A stretch of 33,313 nucleotides of DNA from an uncultured Clostridia bacterium (GTDB lineage: Bacteria; Bacillota; Clostridia; Christensenellales; Borkfalkiaceae), in assembly GCA_947623655.1 (NCBI GenBank), contig CANQHG010000018.1, forward strand, positions 1 through 33,313, given 5' to 3'. The notes under the pieces were generated by a model that ran no database searches, was not told the DNA's origin, and saw only the letters and a list, made by a program, of their open reading frames with translations. The position numbers and the translations under genes are program-made. Positions 6,445 through 15,200 of this stretch are shown piece after piece; the stretch's first letter is position 1, and the number at the start of each line of letters is the position of its first letter.

Positions 6445-7692
6445 ATGATCGACGAACGGACACTTATGATTCTCACGGAGAGCGCCAAATACGACGTCTC
6501 CTGTTCCTCTTCGGGAAGCGGCAGAAAGAATGAGGGCGGCATCGGAAACGGCTACGCCTCGGGGTGCTGTCACTCCTTTACGCCCGACGGACGGTGCATT
6601 TCTCTGCTCAAAATTCTGCTCTCCAACGATTGTATTTATAACTGTAAGTACTGTCTCAACCGCCGTGACAACGACCTTCCCCGCGCCACGGCGACGGCGG
6701 ACGACATCTGCGGCCTCGTGATGGATTTTTATAAGCGCAACTACATCGAAGGGCTCTTTCTCTCTTCCGCGGTGCACATTTCTCCCGACTACACGATGGA
6801 ACAGCTCTTCCTCGTCGCCAAGAAACTGCGCACGGAGTACAACTTTCACGGCTATATCCACGTGAAAGGCATTCCGCATGCGAGCATGGAGACCGTGCAA
6901 AAGACTGCTCTTTACGCGGACAGGATGAGCTTTAATATCGAGCTCCCCTCCGAGAGCAGTTTAAAGCTCCTTGCGCCGCAAAAGGACAGGCAGAGTCTGC
7001 TCGTCCCCATGGCGCAGTTGCAACGGGACAAGGAAATTTTTAAAGCGGAAAAGAGAAAAGGTCACTTTATCCCCGCGGGACAGACGACGCAGATGATCGT
7101 GGGCGCTTCGCCCGAAAAGGACGGCACGATCTTGCGGCTCTCGCAGGGTTTATATCGGAAAAAGGGTCTGAAACGGGTGTATTACTCCTCTTATGTGCCC
7201 GTAGTGCACGACAGTCTTCTGCCCGAGGTCGCGGGCGGGGCGCTGCGCGAGCACAGACTGTATCAGGCAGATTGGCTGCTCAGATTTTACGGGTTTGACG
7301 CCGAAGAGCTTCTTCCTGCCGACGGCGATCTTCCGACGGAATTCGACCCCAAGTGTGCATGGGCGCTTGCGCATATGGAACTTTTTCCCGTGGAGATCAA
7401 CCGTGCTCCGCTCGAAACCCTTCTTCGGGTCCCCGGGATCGGCGCGAGAGGCGCGCAACGCATCTGCAATGCGAGGTGGTATACGAAACTGACGTTTGAA
7501 CATCTCAAAAAAATGCGCATTGTATTAAAGCGGGCGAGGCATTTCATTACGGTGGGCGGAAAATTTTACGGCGCCGCGGAAACGGCCGTGCGTGGACTGC
7601 TTTCCGCCGAAGAGTCGCGCGCGAACGCGACGCAACTCAGTCTGTTTTCGATGAATGAGATCGCCCTTTCGGCGCTCACGGGAGAACTATGA
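6445..7692 (+). CDS. Putative DNA modification/repair radical SAM protein (TIGR03916-type)
   Basis: A 415-residue radical SAM enzyme of the family that travels with a DUF4130 protein and has been tentatively linked to DNA modification or repair; its reaction is unknown. The 4Fe-4S/SAM motif is C63-x3-C67-x2-C70. The family N-terminus (KYDVSCSSSGS, with C20) and further cysteines C41, C42 and C51 are present. Residues 316-345 form a helix-hairpin-helix (LLRVPGIGARGAQRIC), a non-specific DNA-binding motif. Near the C-terminus, residues 397-401 read QLSLF, a perfect match to the bacterial sliding-clamp binding consensus QL[SD]LF. ATG 6445 was chosen because family members begin a few residues before this conserved segment; upstream in-frame ATGs lie within the promoter. 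The stop overlaps the next gene's start (ATGA). Confidence 0.9.
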   Translation: MIDERTLMILTESAKYDVSCSSSGSGRKNEGGIGNGYASGCCHSFTPDGRCISLLKILLSNDCIYNCKYCLNRRDNDLPRATATADDICGLVMDFYKRNYIEGLFLSSAVHISPDYTMEQLFLVAKKLRTEYNFHGYIHVKGIPHASMETVQKTALYADRMSFNIELPSESSLKLLAPQKDRQSLLVPMAQLQRDKEIFKAEKRKGHFIPAGQTTQMIVGASPEKDGTILRLSQGLYRKKGLKRVYYSSYVPVVHDSLLPEVAGGALREHRLYQADWLLRFYGFDAEELLPADGDLPTEFDPKCAWALAHMELFPVEINRAPLETLLRVPGIGARGAQRICNARWYTKLTFEHLKKMRIVLKRARHFITVGGKFYGAAETAVRGLLSAEESRANATQLSLFSMNEIALSALTGEL

Positions 7693-8459
7693 TCTATTTT
7701 TACGACGGCACGCAAGAGGCGTTTTTAACGGCGCTTACCCTCTCTTTTCACGACGGCGAACCCTTTCTGACGTCGGGGAACAAACAGCTTGTCCTCGGTC
7801 AGGAGACCGCGTTCGTGCGCGCCGATCCCGAAAAGGCGAAGCGCGTGGAAAAGCGGCTCCTCTCCTTCGACAAAGACTGCATGCACGATCTCGATACGTT
7901 GTTGAGAAGCGGAGACGCCAATAAAGATAACGTGGCGCTCGTTTATTTTCGGCTGATCGCAGAAAAAAAGCGCCCCGTCCGCACGATGCTGGGCGAGGAC
8001 GCCGCGCTGGCCGCCGACGAATGTATACGGCGCGTCGGCTTTGAAGTGCACCGTTTCCACGGTTTTGTGCGCTTTTTACAGAGCGCGAGCGGGGCGCTCT
8101 ACGCCCCCATTTCCCCCGATAACGACATCTGCGACTTGCTCGTTCCCCATTTCCGCGCCCGTCTTCCGCAATATCCGTTCGTCATTCACGACGTAAAGCG
8201 CAAAAAGGCGGCCGTTTACGACGGGGAGCATACCTTTCCCGCCCCCCTCGAAGAGGCGGAAATTGTGCTTTCCGCAAATGAGGAAAAGTGGCAAAAACTG
8301 TGGATACGGTATTACGACAGTGTGAACATTCCCTCGCGCGAGCGGCTCAGACAGATGCGCGGCTACATGCCCGTGCGCTATTGGAAATTCATGCCCGAAA
8401 AGACGCGTCCCTTTACAGACGGCGAAGAAGGCGGAGGTGCTCCCTTTCCTCCTTCATGA
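7689..8459 (+). CDS. DUF4130 (TIGR03915-type) putative DNA metabolism protein
   Basis: A 256-residue protein of the DUF4130 family, the constant partner of the preceding radical SAM gene. In some bacteria this domain is fused to a uracil-DNA-glycosylase-superfamily domain; here there is no such fusion. It opens with a short strand (MIYFYDGTQEAFLTAL), and carries FHRFHGFVRF-like and DNDICDLLVPHFRARLP segments near residues 120-160. It ends with the characteristic WIRYYDSVNIPSRERLRQMR and MPVRYWKFM. It begins inside the radical SAM stop codon, which argues for coupled synthesis and probably a complex. Its last 47 bases overlap the convergent ferritin-like gene, but only the non-conserved tail is affected. 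The biochemical role is unknown. Confidence 0.88.
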   Translation: MIYFYDGTQEAFLTALTLSFHDGEPFLTSGNKQLVLGQETAFVRADPEKAKRVEKRLLSFDKDCMHDLDTLLRSGDANKDNVALVYFRLIAEKKRPVRTMLGEDAALAADECIRRVGFEVHRFHGFVRFLQSASGALYAPISPDNDICDLLVPHFRARLPQYPFVIHDVKRKKAAVYDGEHTFPAPLEEAEIVLSANEEKWQKLWIRYYDSVNIPSRERLRQMRGYMPVRYWKFMPEKTRPFTDGEEGGGAPFPPS

Positions 8460-8871
8460 GCGCGAGCACGACTTCCGCGGCGGCGGGATTTTCCATCTCT
8501 TTCAGCATGCCCGCGTAAGCCTCGGCCGACCGCTCTTCCGCCGCAATGTCCGCCTCGATCATTTCCGCCGTCTCCCGCGCATAATTGACGCACGACGCCG
8601 AGTAATACCCCACGGGATAGGGCGGACAGGCGGTATACACGGGCGGGGCGCCGAGACGGGTGATGAGAGCGCCGACCGTCTGCAAATGCCGCATTTCGTC
8701 GGAAGCGATGCGTTGGAGAAGCAGAGCGAGCTCCCTTTCCCCTCTCTGACCCAACAGGACGGATTGATAGACATATTGGAGCACGGAAGTGAGTTCGCCC
8801 TCCCTGCCCGCGTAGGCCTTTGTAACGATACGGAGTGTCCGCAGATCTTCCCCGACGCTTTCAAGCAACAT
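8413..8871 (-). CDS. Ferritin-like di-iron protein (rubrerythrin superfamily)
   Basis: A 152-residue four-helix-bundle protein. A plausible complete di-metal site is visible: E26 in helix 1 (GELTSVLQY), E59-x2-H62 in helix 2 (SDEMRHL), E112 or E113 in helix 3 (IAAEERSAEAY) and E142-x2-H145 in helix 4 (KEEREHL). The loop between helices 2 and 3 holds CPPYPVGYYSASC with two cysteines. There is no C-terminal rubredoxin domain, so it is not a classical rubrerythrin. Likely roles are oxidative-stress protection or metal handling, but the family is too broad to choose. The start has AGAGGGGGAAA upstream. The 3' end overlaps the convergent DUF4130 gene by 47 bases. Confidence 0.8.
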   Translation of the reverse strand: MLLESVGEDLRTLRIVTKAYAGREGELTSVLQYVYQSVLLGQRGERELALLLQRIASDEMRHLQTVGALITRLGAPPVYTACPPYPVGYYSASCVNYARETAEMIEADIAAEERSAEAYAGMLKEMENPAAAEVVLALMKEEREHLRLLRRL

Positions 8872-8898
8872 GATTTCCCCCTCTTTTTATCAGGGTAT

Positions 8899-8913
8899 GC
8901 GGGACTTGCCCGC
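8899..8913. promoter_or_regulatory. GC hairpin upstream of the ferritin-like gene
   Basis: GCGGG (8899-8903) pairs with CCCGC (8909-8913) around ACTTG, 28 bases upstream of the gene. It resembles the leader hairpin of feoA2 at 886-900. No clear promoter was found between it and the gene at 8998. Confidence 0.4.
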
Positions 8914-8958
8914 CTTTGTGCGTTATTTTAAGCGGACATGCGCCGACGATCCGCCGAT

Positions 8959-8995
8959 GAAAAAAGGCAACGGACTTGCGCCCGTTGCCCTTTTT
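8959..8995 (-). terminator. Terminator after the 50-residue protein gene
   Basis: GGCAACGG (8966-8973) pairs with CCGTTGCC (8982-8989) around an eight-base loop. On the minus strand it is followed by a run of T (complement of 8960-8965). It ends the minus-strand housekeeping transcript; a T-run on the other strand makes it look bidirectional. Confidence 0.88.
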
Positions 8996-8997
8996 CA

Positions 8998-9150
8998 TTA
9001 AGAGTCAAATTCGTAAAAGCAGTTGCTCTGCTGTGTGGGGGGCATGGTCTCGCCCTCGCCGACATAGACCTTTCCGACGATCTTGCCGTCTTGATCGACT
9101 ACTTTATATGCACCCGTTTTGGGGCAAACGTCGCCGCAGTTCAATCTCAT
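8998..9150 (-). CDS. Small YjzC-like protein, 50 residues
   Basis: This short frame encodes MRLNCGDVCPKTGAYKVV at its start, then a glycine-rich middle (DGKIVGKVYVGEGE) and ends TQQSNCFYEFDS. It begins with a perfect GGAGGTG (9158-9164) seven bases upstream of the ATG and ends directly before a strong terminator, so it is almost certainly translated. The pattern of a CPKTG turn followed by a short strand and a TMPPT segment resembles the YjzC family of small Firmicute proteins, whose function is unknown. Three cysteines (C5, C9, C44) could bind a metal. It lies 44 bases downstream of uppP on the same strand and could share its transcript. Confidence 0.8.
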   Translation of the reverse strand: MRLNCGDVCPKTGAYKVVDQDGKIVGKVYVGEGETMPPTQQSNCFYEFDS

Positions 9151-9194
9151 ACTCTTTCACCTCCATGCCGACAGTATGCGAGGCTGTATGTATT

Positions 9195-10025
9195 TTATGC
9201 AAAGATCCCGAGCACGTCGAACCAGATACAGGCGGCAGAGACAAGGATGAGATAGAGCGAAAACCACTTATAATTTGCTTTGCCGATGATCTTAAGCATC
9301 ACTTTGATGGCGAGGAACCCGGAGGCCGCCGCGAAGATCACGCCGACGATGACGCCGACTGCCGTATAGAGCCCGCCGTGCGCCCCCGCCGCAAATTGGG
9401 GTTCCTTGATAAAGCCGATAAGTTCCACGAGCACGCTTCCCAATATGACGGGTATGCTCATGAGGAAAGAAAATTTGGCGACGTCTTGCGTCTTCGCGCC
9501 GCTCACCGTGCCCGCAACGATGGTGGAACCGCTGCGCGAGATCCCCGGAAAGAGCGCGACTGCCTGCATGAGCCCCATCGGAACGGAATTCCGCCAGCCG
9601 AGCTCACGCTCTTTCCGCCCCGATTTTGCCACGAGCTCGCACAGCAAGAGCAGAAGAGCCGTTACCGAGAAGCATACCGCAAGCAATAGAAACGCCTTTT
9701 CGCCCGCAAACAGCGCGTCGATCTTGTCGTTGAAGAGAAGCCCGACGACGCCCGCGGGAATCGTTGCAACAATGAGCATCAGGAGCGTTTTGAAAGGCTT
9801 TTTGAAGAGGGCGAGGATGTCTTTATAGAAGACGGCGACGACGGCGATGAGCGTTCCGAAGTGCAACATCACGTTGACGAACGTCATGTTGCCGCCGCCG
9901 ATGTCGTACCCCATCATGCGCTGCAGGAGCACGAGATGCCCGCTTGACGAAACGGGCAGGAACTCCGTGAGTCCCTGCACTGTACCGAGTACTATAGATT
10001 GCCAAATGACTGTGAAAAGGTCCAT
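9195..10025 (-). CDS. uppP: Undecaprenyl-diphosphatase UppP (BacA)
   Basis: A 276-residue polytopic membrane protein that dephosphorylates undecaprenyl diphosphate so the lipid carrier can be reused for peptidoglycan and other envelope polymers. Loss or gain of this family alters bacitracin sensitivity. The two family signatures are present: E21 in GLTEFLPVSSSGH with S27 and H30, and R164 in PGISRSGST. About eight membrane segments can be traced, and the length is typical (about 265-280). The ribosome binding site is weak (GGGAA). It lies 43 bases downstream of the PrsA-like lipoprotein gene with no terminator between, so the two envelope genes are probably co-transcribed. Confidence 0.97.
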   Translation of the reverse strand: MDLFTVIWQSIVLGTVQGLTEFLPVSSSGHLVLLQRMMGYDIGGGNMTFVNVMLHFGTLIAVVAVFYKDILALFKKPFKTLLMLIVATIPAGVVGLLFNDKIDALFAGEKAFLLLAVCFSVTALLLLLCELVAKSGRKERELGWRNSVPMGLMQAVALFPGISRSGSTIVAGTVSGAKTQDVAKFSFLMSIPVILGSVLVELIGFIKEPQFAAGAHGGLYTAVGVIVGVIFAAASGFLAIKVMLKIIGKANYKWFSLYLILVSAACIWFDVLGIFA

Positions 10026-10068
10026 AAAAATTCCCGTTTGTGTTGTTTAGAATGCGTTATGGATCAGA

Positions 10069-12174
10069 TCAGGAATTGCTGTCGAGATCGCTGAGGTCTG
10101 CGTAACGGTCTTCGTAGACGGTTGCGCTCGCGTCGGCATAGGTGTTGATGATCTCCGTCTGCTTGTTGCTTGCGTACGACGTGACGGCCGCCGACTTCTG
10201 CGCTTCATAGAAGAGGTTGGAGAACGTCCCCTCTTTGTCTTTATCGCCTGCAACGTAGGTGAACGGCGAGACGTTCGCTTCGGTGAAAGAGAACGTGCAG
10301 TAGATGATGTGCCAGCCGTAGTCGGAGGGAACAACGATGTAGTTGCCCGCGCCGAGCGCGCAAACGGTCTGCGCCGCATATTCGAACTCCGCGACGAAAT
10401 CCGTCTTTTCGGGCGTCACCGCATAGCCGAGGTAGGAGTTGAGTCCCGCCGTATCGGTATTGTATGCGAATGACAGCTCATTGATGACGGAGAACGCCTT
10501 ATTCTCTTCGGAAGTTGCGTCGAAAAGCTTGTTTGCGTCAAACGCTTCGGTGAAGTTGACCTTGCCCGCGTAATAGACGAACTTGGAGTAATCGACCGCG
10601 CCGTCTTTATAATAATCGGTCTGCGTGTAGTAGTCGCTCTTCTTTTCAGTGACGACGGAAGTTTCAAAACCGGCATGGGCGAGATACCCTTCCATTTCGG
10701 CGATGAAGCCGTCGATATCGATCTTGGCGGGCTTGAGGGTGTATTTGGTTTGGCCGTCTTTTTCCTCAGCCGTGACCTTGCCGTTATAGGTGTATTGGCC
10801 GTAGTAATTTTTGAGCGCTTCGTATTCCTTGCCCTCGCCGCTCTTTTCGGCGCTGAGGGAATTTTCGAAGAAGAGATAGTTTCTGTCGGCCGTGTTGGCG
10901 AGCGTTCCCTTGTAGCCGTCTGCCTCGTAGGAATAGTCGGTCTCGCCCGTGAACCAGGTGCCGCGCTGGTCGGTCGCTTTCACTCTCTTGAGAATGCTTG
11001 CGCGCCATGCGAACTTGTTGCCTTGCAGATCGCCCTTGTCCATGTTGACGTCGCCAAGGTCCTGCGTGTCCTGCGCGGAGAACGGGAGAAGAATGTTGAT
11101 AACAAAACCGTAACCCGCCTGCGGCGCTGCCAGAACGAATGATGTGTCGGATACGGCGTCGAGCGCGTCGTCGATGGAGAGCGTGCCCGCCCCGAACCCG
11201 TCTTTCTGGTTGGCGAGAATGGCGTCGAACTTGTTTTGCATCCAAGCGTCGTCGATTTTCTGGGCGGCGTCTTCGTCGAATGCGTCGGACATCTTGTTGA
11301 TGAGGGCCGTCTCATAGGCGCTCTTGAGCTCGCTCTTGAAGTAGCTGAGCCCCTCCACCCTGGTCGTATCTTCGTTGGCATTCAAAAGACCGCTCGAACG
11401 GATGTTGGTGAGGAATGTAGCGTAGGCCTGCCTGCGGGTGTAGCCCGTGGAACCCTCTACTTTCTCATAGCTTTCGGGCATGACTTCCGTCCCCGTGTAG
11501 ATCTTGTAGCCGGGATCGTAGTAGTCTTCGTTCTCCGTGTCGATCCCCGTGGGCGTCGTGCGGACGGACGTGTCGTGATCGTGCTCCTCGGTCTCGTCGA
11601 TGATGCTCTCTTCGATGGAGTCGAGAGAGTTGTTGAAAGAGCGGAGAAGAGAATAACGCGCACGGTCGGCTTCCTCGTCGGTGAGGAAATATCTGAGCCC
11701 CGCGATCGTTTTGTCGATCTCGGCGTCGCCCTTGAGCGCGTCTTTATATCCCTGAACGGTGAACGCGTTGCCGTTTTGGTCGGTAAATCTTGCCGTGCCG
11801 TCTTCGTTCTTCGCGGAGAGGAAGTACACTTTTGCGTACTGCACATAGATCTGACGGTTGACGAGACTGTCTTTGATGGCATCGAACGTGTCGCGGTACG
11901 TCCAGCCGTATTGGCTCATGACGGAAGAACCGCTCGAAACAAAGCTGGCGACCATATCGCGCTTGTAGATATTCTCCGTCCCAACGACGTCGGCATACGC
12001 CGCATAGGCGCCGTTGCCCTTGAAATCGTCGCAATTTGCAATGTTGACTTCGGCGATCACTTGCTCGTAATCCTTTTTCGCGTCCGTCGTTACGAGGTCG
12101 CACCCCGCAAGAAGGCCGCACGCCATGACTGAGGCGAGGGAAAGTGCAAGTGCCGCTCTTTTTTTATGCTTCAT
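10069..12174 (-). CDS. Lipoprotein, PrsA/SurA-like foldase homologue with a degenerate isomerase region
   Basis: A 701-residue secreted lipoprotein. Residues 1-25 are a signal peptide with lipobox LLAGC (C25). Residues about 60-130 contain a SurA-type N-terminal helical region (DMVASFVSSGSSVM, SLVNRQIYVQYAK). Near residues 610-650 a segment ending in NYIVVPSDYGWHIIYC resembles the last strand of a parvulin-type prolyl isomerase. The rest is much longer than PrsA (about 300 residues) and unusually rich in Asp, Tyr and Lys. The position directly after mfd matches the usual place of prsA/surA-type genes in Clostridia. ATG 12174 was chosen because the signal peptide starts there and the promoter lies at 12238-12266. 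Isomerase activity is doubtful; a chaperone role at the cell surface is inferred. Confidence 0.8.
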   Translation of the reverse strand: MKHKKRAALALSLASVMACGLLAGCDLVTTDAKKDYEQVIAEVNIANCDDFKGNGAYAAYADVVGTENIYKRDMVASFVSSGSSVMSQYGWTYRDTFDAIKDSLVNRQIYVQYAKVYFLSAKNEDGTARFTDQNGNAFTVQGYKDALKGDAEIDKTIAGLRYFLTDEEADRARYSLLRSFNNSLDSIEESIIDETEEHDHDTSVRTTPTGIDTENEDYYDPGYKIYTGTEVMPESYEKVEGSTGYTRRQAYATFLTNIRSSGLLNANEDTTRVEGLSYFKSELKSAYETALINKMSDAFDEDAAQKIDDAWMQNKFDAILANQKDGFGAGTLSIDDALDAVSDTSFVLAAPQAGYGFVINILLPFSAQDTQDLGDVNMDKGDLQGNKFAWRASILKRVKATDQRGTWFTGETDYSYEADGYKGTLANTADRNYLFFENSLSAEKSGEGKEYEALKNYYGQYTYNGKVTAEEKDGQTKYTLKPAKIDIDGFIAEMEGYLAHAGFETSVVTEKKSDYYTQTDYYKDGAVDYSKFVYYAGKVNFTEAFDANKLFDATSEENKAFSVINELSFAYNTDTAGLNSYLGYAVTPEKTDFVAEFEYAAQTVCALGAGNYIVVPSDYGWHIIYCTFSFTEANVSPFTYVAGDKDKEGTFSNLFYEAQKSAAVTSYASNKQTEIINTYADASATVYEDRYADLSDLDSNS

Positions 12175-12237
12175 AGTAAAACGCTCCGTCCTGTTTATTC
12201 GGTCGCAGGGTACCCCCACGATTTTCATACGAACTCT

Positions 12238-12266
12238 ATTATACCCTATTTCCCGAAAATGTGCAA
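12238..12266 (-). promoter_or_regulatory. Promoter of the PrsA-like lipoprotein gene
   Basis: On the minus strand TTGCAC (12261-12266), a 17-base spacer and a perfect TATAAT (12238-12243). It lies just past the mfd stop codon, so the lipoprotein and uppP can be expressed apart from mfd. No convincing terminator follows mfd. Confidence 0.78.
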
Positions 12267-12293
12267 ATCATTTTCGTGAAAATCAGAGAAAAA

Positions 12294-15200
12294 TCATGCA
12301 AAAGTTGAGGCAAATTTCAAAAATTTCGTCATCTGGACCATCGTTTTGCTCCCGTCGCCCATAAACGGAAAGGTCAGAGCGGGAGAAGTCGTCATTTCAA
12401 GACGGAATTTTCCCTTGAACGCTTCCATCGCCGCGGCGACTTTTTCGCTGCCGAGCGCGTCGAGCGAGGTAAACTCCAGCCTCCCCCCTTTGCCGTTTAC
12501 GCCCACTTTCTTTACGCCGAGCTTCATGGCGTAAGACTTCATGAGCGCGATGATGAGAAGGTTTAAAGTCTCTTTCGGCATCGGGCCGTAGCTCTCTTCC
12601 ATGGACGAGCATACCCGCCTGTAGTCGGCGGCGCCTCGTATTTCGGCGATCTGCTTGTAACAATCCATGCGGCCCGCGTTGGACTCGACGTACGATTCGG
12701 GGATAAAAGCAGTCGCCTTGACGTCGAGCTCCACGTTCTCCTGTCTGACGCCCGTGAGCTCCTCTTTGAGAATCTTTGCGTACAGCTCGTAGCCCACTTT
12801 GTCCATGTGCCCGTGCTGTTCTGCGCCGAGGACGTTGCCCGCGCCGCGGATCTCGAGGTCGCGCATGGCGATCCTGAAGCCTGAACCGAGCTCGGTGAAC
12901 TGCATGATCGCCTTGAGCCGCTCGGAGGCGTTCTCCGTCATGATCCGCTCGGGCTTATAGGTAAAATAGGCGTGGGCAAGGCGGGAACTTCTGCCGACAC
13001 GTCCGCGCAGTTGATATAGCTGGGAGATGCCAAGCCTGTCGGCATCGATGACGACGAGCGTGTTCGCGTTGGGAAGATCGATGCCGTTCTCGATGATGGT
13101 GGTCGTGACGAGCACGTCGTATTCTCCGCGATAGAAGCCGAAAACGCTCTTTTCGAGGACGTTTCTGTCCATTCTGCCGTGAGCGACGCAAATTTTTGCC
13201 TCGGGAACGATCTCCGAAAGCCGCGCCGCAAAGGCGTGAATGGTCTCTACTCTGTTGTAGAGCACGAAGATCTGCCCGCCGCGGGCGATCTCTCTGAGGC
13301 ATGCGTCCCGAAGAAGGGTCTCCGTTTCCTCGGCGACGTATGTCTGCACGGGCAGCCGCGCGTGGGGCGGAGTCTGGATCGTGGAGATATCGCGGATCCC
13401 CGAGAGGGAGAGATGCAACGTCCTCGGAATGGGAGTCGCCGTCATCGTGAGGCAGTCGACGTCCCGCTTGTAGTTCTTGATCTTTTCCTTATGTTCCACG
13501 CCGAAGCGCTGTTCTTCGTCGAGAATGAGGAGCCCGAGGTCGCGGAACCTGACGTCGGAAGAGAGCAGCCTGTGAGTGCCGATAATGAGGTCTATCGTGC
13601 CGTTTGCAAGCTCGGAAAGCGTCTTTGCGACCTCTTTGTCGGTGCGGAATCGGTTTAAACAGGCGACGCGGACGCCGAATTCTTTCATACGGTCGAGAGC
13701 CGTACGATAGTGCTGTTCGGAGAGCACCGTACTCGGACACATGAGCGCGGCCTGTCGGCCCGCCAGAATACAGAGATAGGCGGCGCGGAGAGCGACTTCC
13801 GTCTTGCCGAAGCCGACGTCCCCCACGAGAAGTCTGTCCATGACCTTTGTGGAACACATGTCCTCTTTGATCTCTTCGAAAGAAGTCGTTTGGTCGGGCG
13901 TGTCTTCATAGGGAAAGGCGGCGATAAATTCGTCCATGAGATCAGGATACTCGGGGAAGGCGTATCCCCTTTTCTCCTGCCGCTCGGCATAGAGCGCTTT
14001 CAGGTCGAAAGCCATCTTTTTGAGGGAAGCGCGGACCCGCGCCTTTACGCGCTCGAACTCTCCGCCGCCGATCTTGGAGAGAACGGGCGAGTCCCCGCCC
14101 ATATATTTGGACAGAATGTCCATGTTTTCGACGGGCACATACAGAGTATCGCCGTCCTTGTATTCGAGGGCGATATATTCCTTGGTGCCGTCCGTCGTCT
14201 CTATCTTTTTTGTGCCCGTGATGCGGCCGACGCCGTATGTCTCGTGCACGGCGTAGTCTCCCACTTCGGGCGCGACGAACAGGTCTCCCCGCTTCTTTTT
14301 GATACGTCTCTCTTTGACCGCCTTGGTAAAGAGGTCGCCCGTGCCGATGACGGCGAGCTTGACGTCGTGCACCAAAAAACCGTGAGCGAGAGAGTCGGGA
14401 AGAAAAACGACGCCTCTGAGATCTTCGAGCCTCTCCGTGACGGGAGAAAGAGGAAGCGCGAACGGCGAAAGTGCTTCTTTCAGTTTTTCCGCGCGCTCGC
14501 CGCTGCCGCAGAAGAGCATGACGCGGTAGCCCGTTTGGCTCCATGCCTTAAGGTCGACGGCAAGGTCGTTTACGGAATTGAGATACCGCCTGACCGGCGT
14601 CGTCTTGTAGTTGTAGATCCTGAGGGGATTGGTGAGAAAAGGGTTGCCCGTAAAAGTCTGTAAAGTGAGCGTTCGGTATGCGGTGAGACGGGCGATATGA
14701 TCGAACGGAATGTATTGGTCGATGGAGCAAGGCAATGCCTCACCCCCCTCCAAAAGGAGTTTCACCCGCTCGGCGTGTTCGCGGTAAAGCCCCTCGAGCT
14801 TGTCGCGGATGAGTTTCCCCTCGTCCGGAATGACGAGCGCGTCCCCTGCCAGATCCTTTAAAAATTCCCCCGTTCCCGCAAGAAGCGGCAAGACGAATTC
14901 GGACTGAAATCCCGCCAGCGCGATCTCTTCGGCTATCTCCTGCATGCGGGATCGGGCAGAGACGGGAAGACGGGCGATCTGCTCTCTGAGTTTTTCGCTC
15001 ACGGCCGCCGCCTCCCCCTCGCAGAGAAGCGCGTCTGTTGCCGCAACGATATCGGTGCGGGCGAGCTTGTCGTAACGTTCCCCTGACTCCTCGTCGTAGG
15101 GCTTGATCGCCTCTACTTCGTCGCCGAAAAAGTCGATGCGCATCGGGTGCGGCGCGTTGACGGGCCAGATATCGAGAATGTCACCTCTTACGGAGAACGC

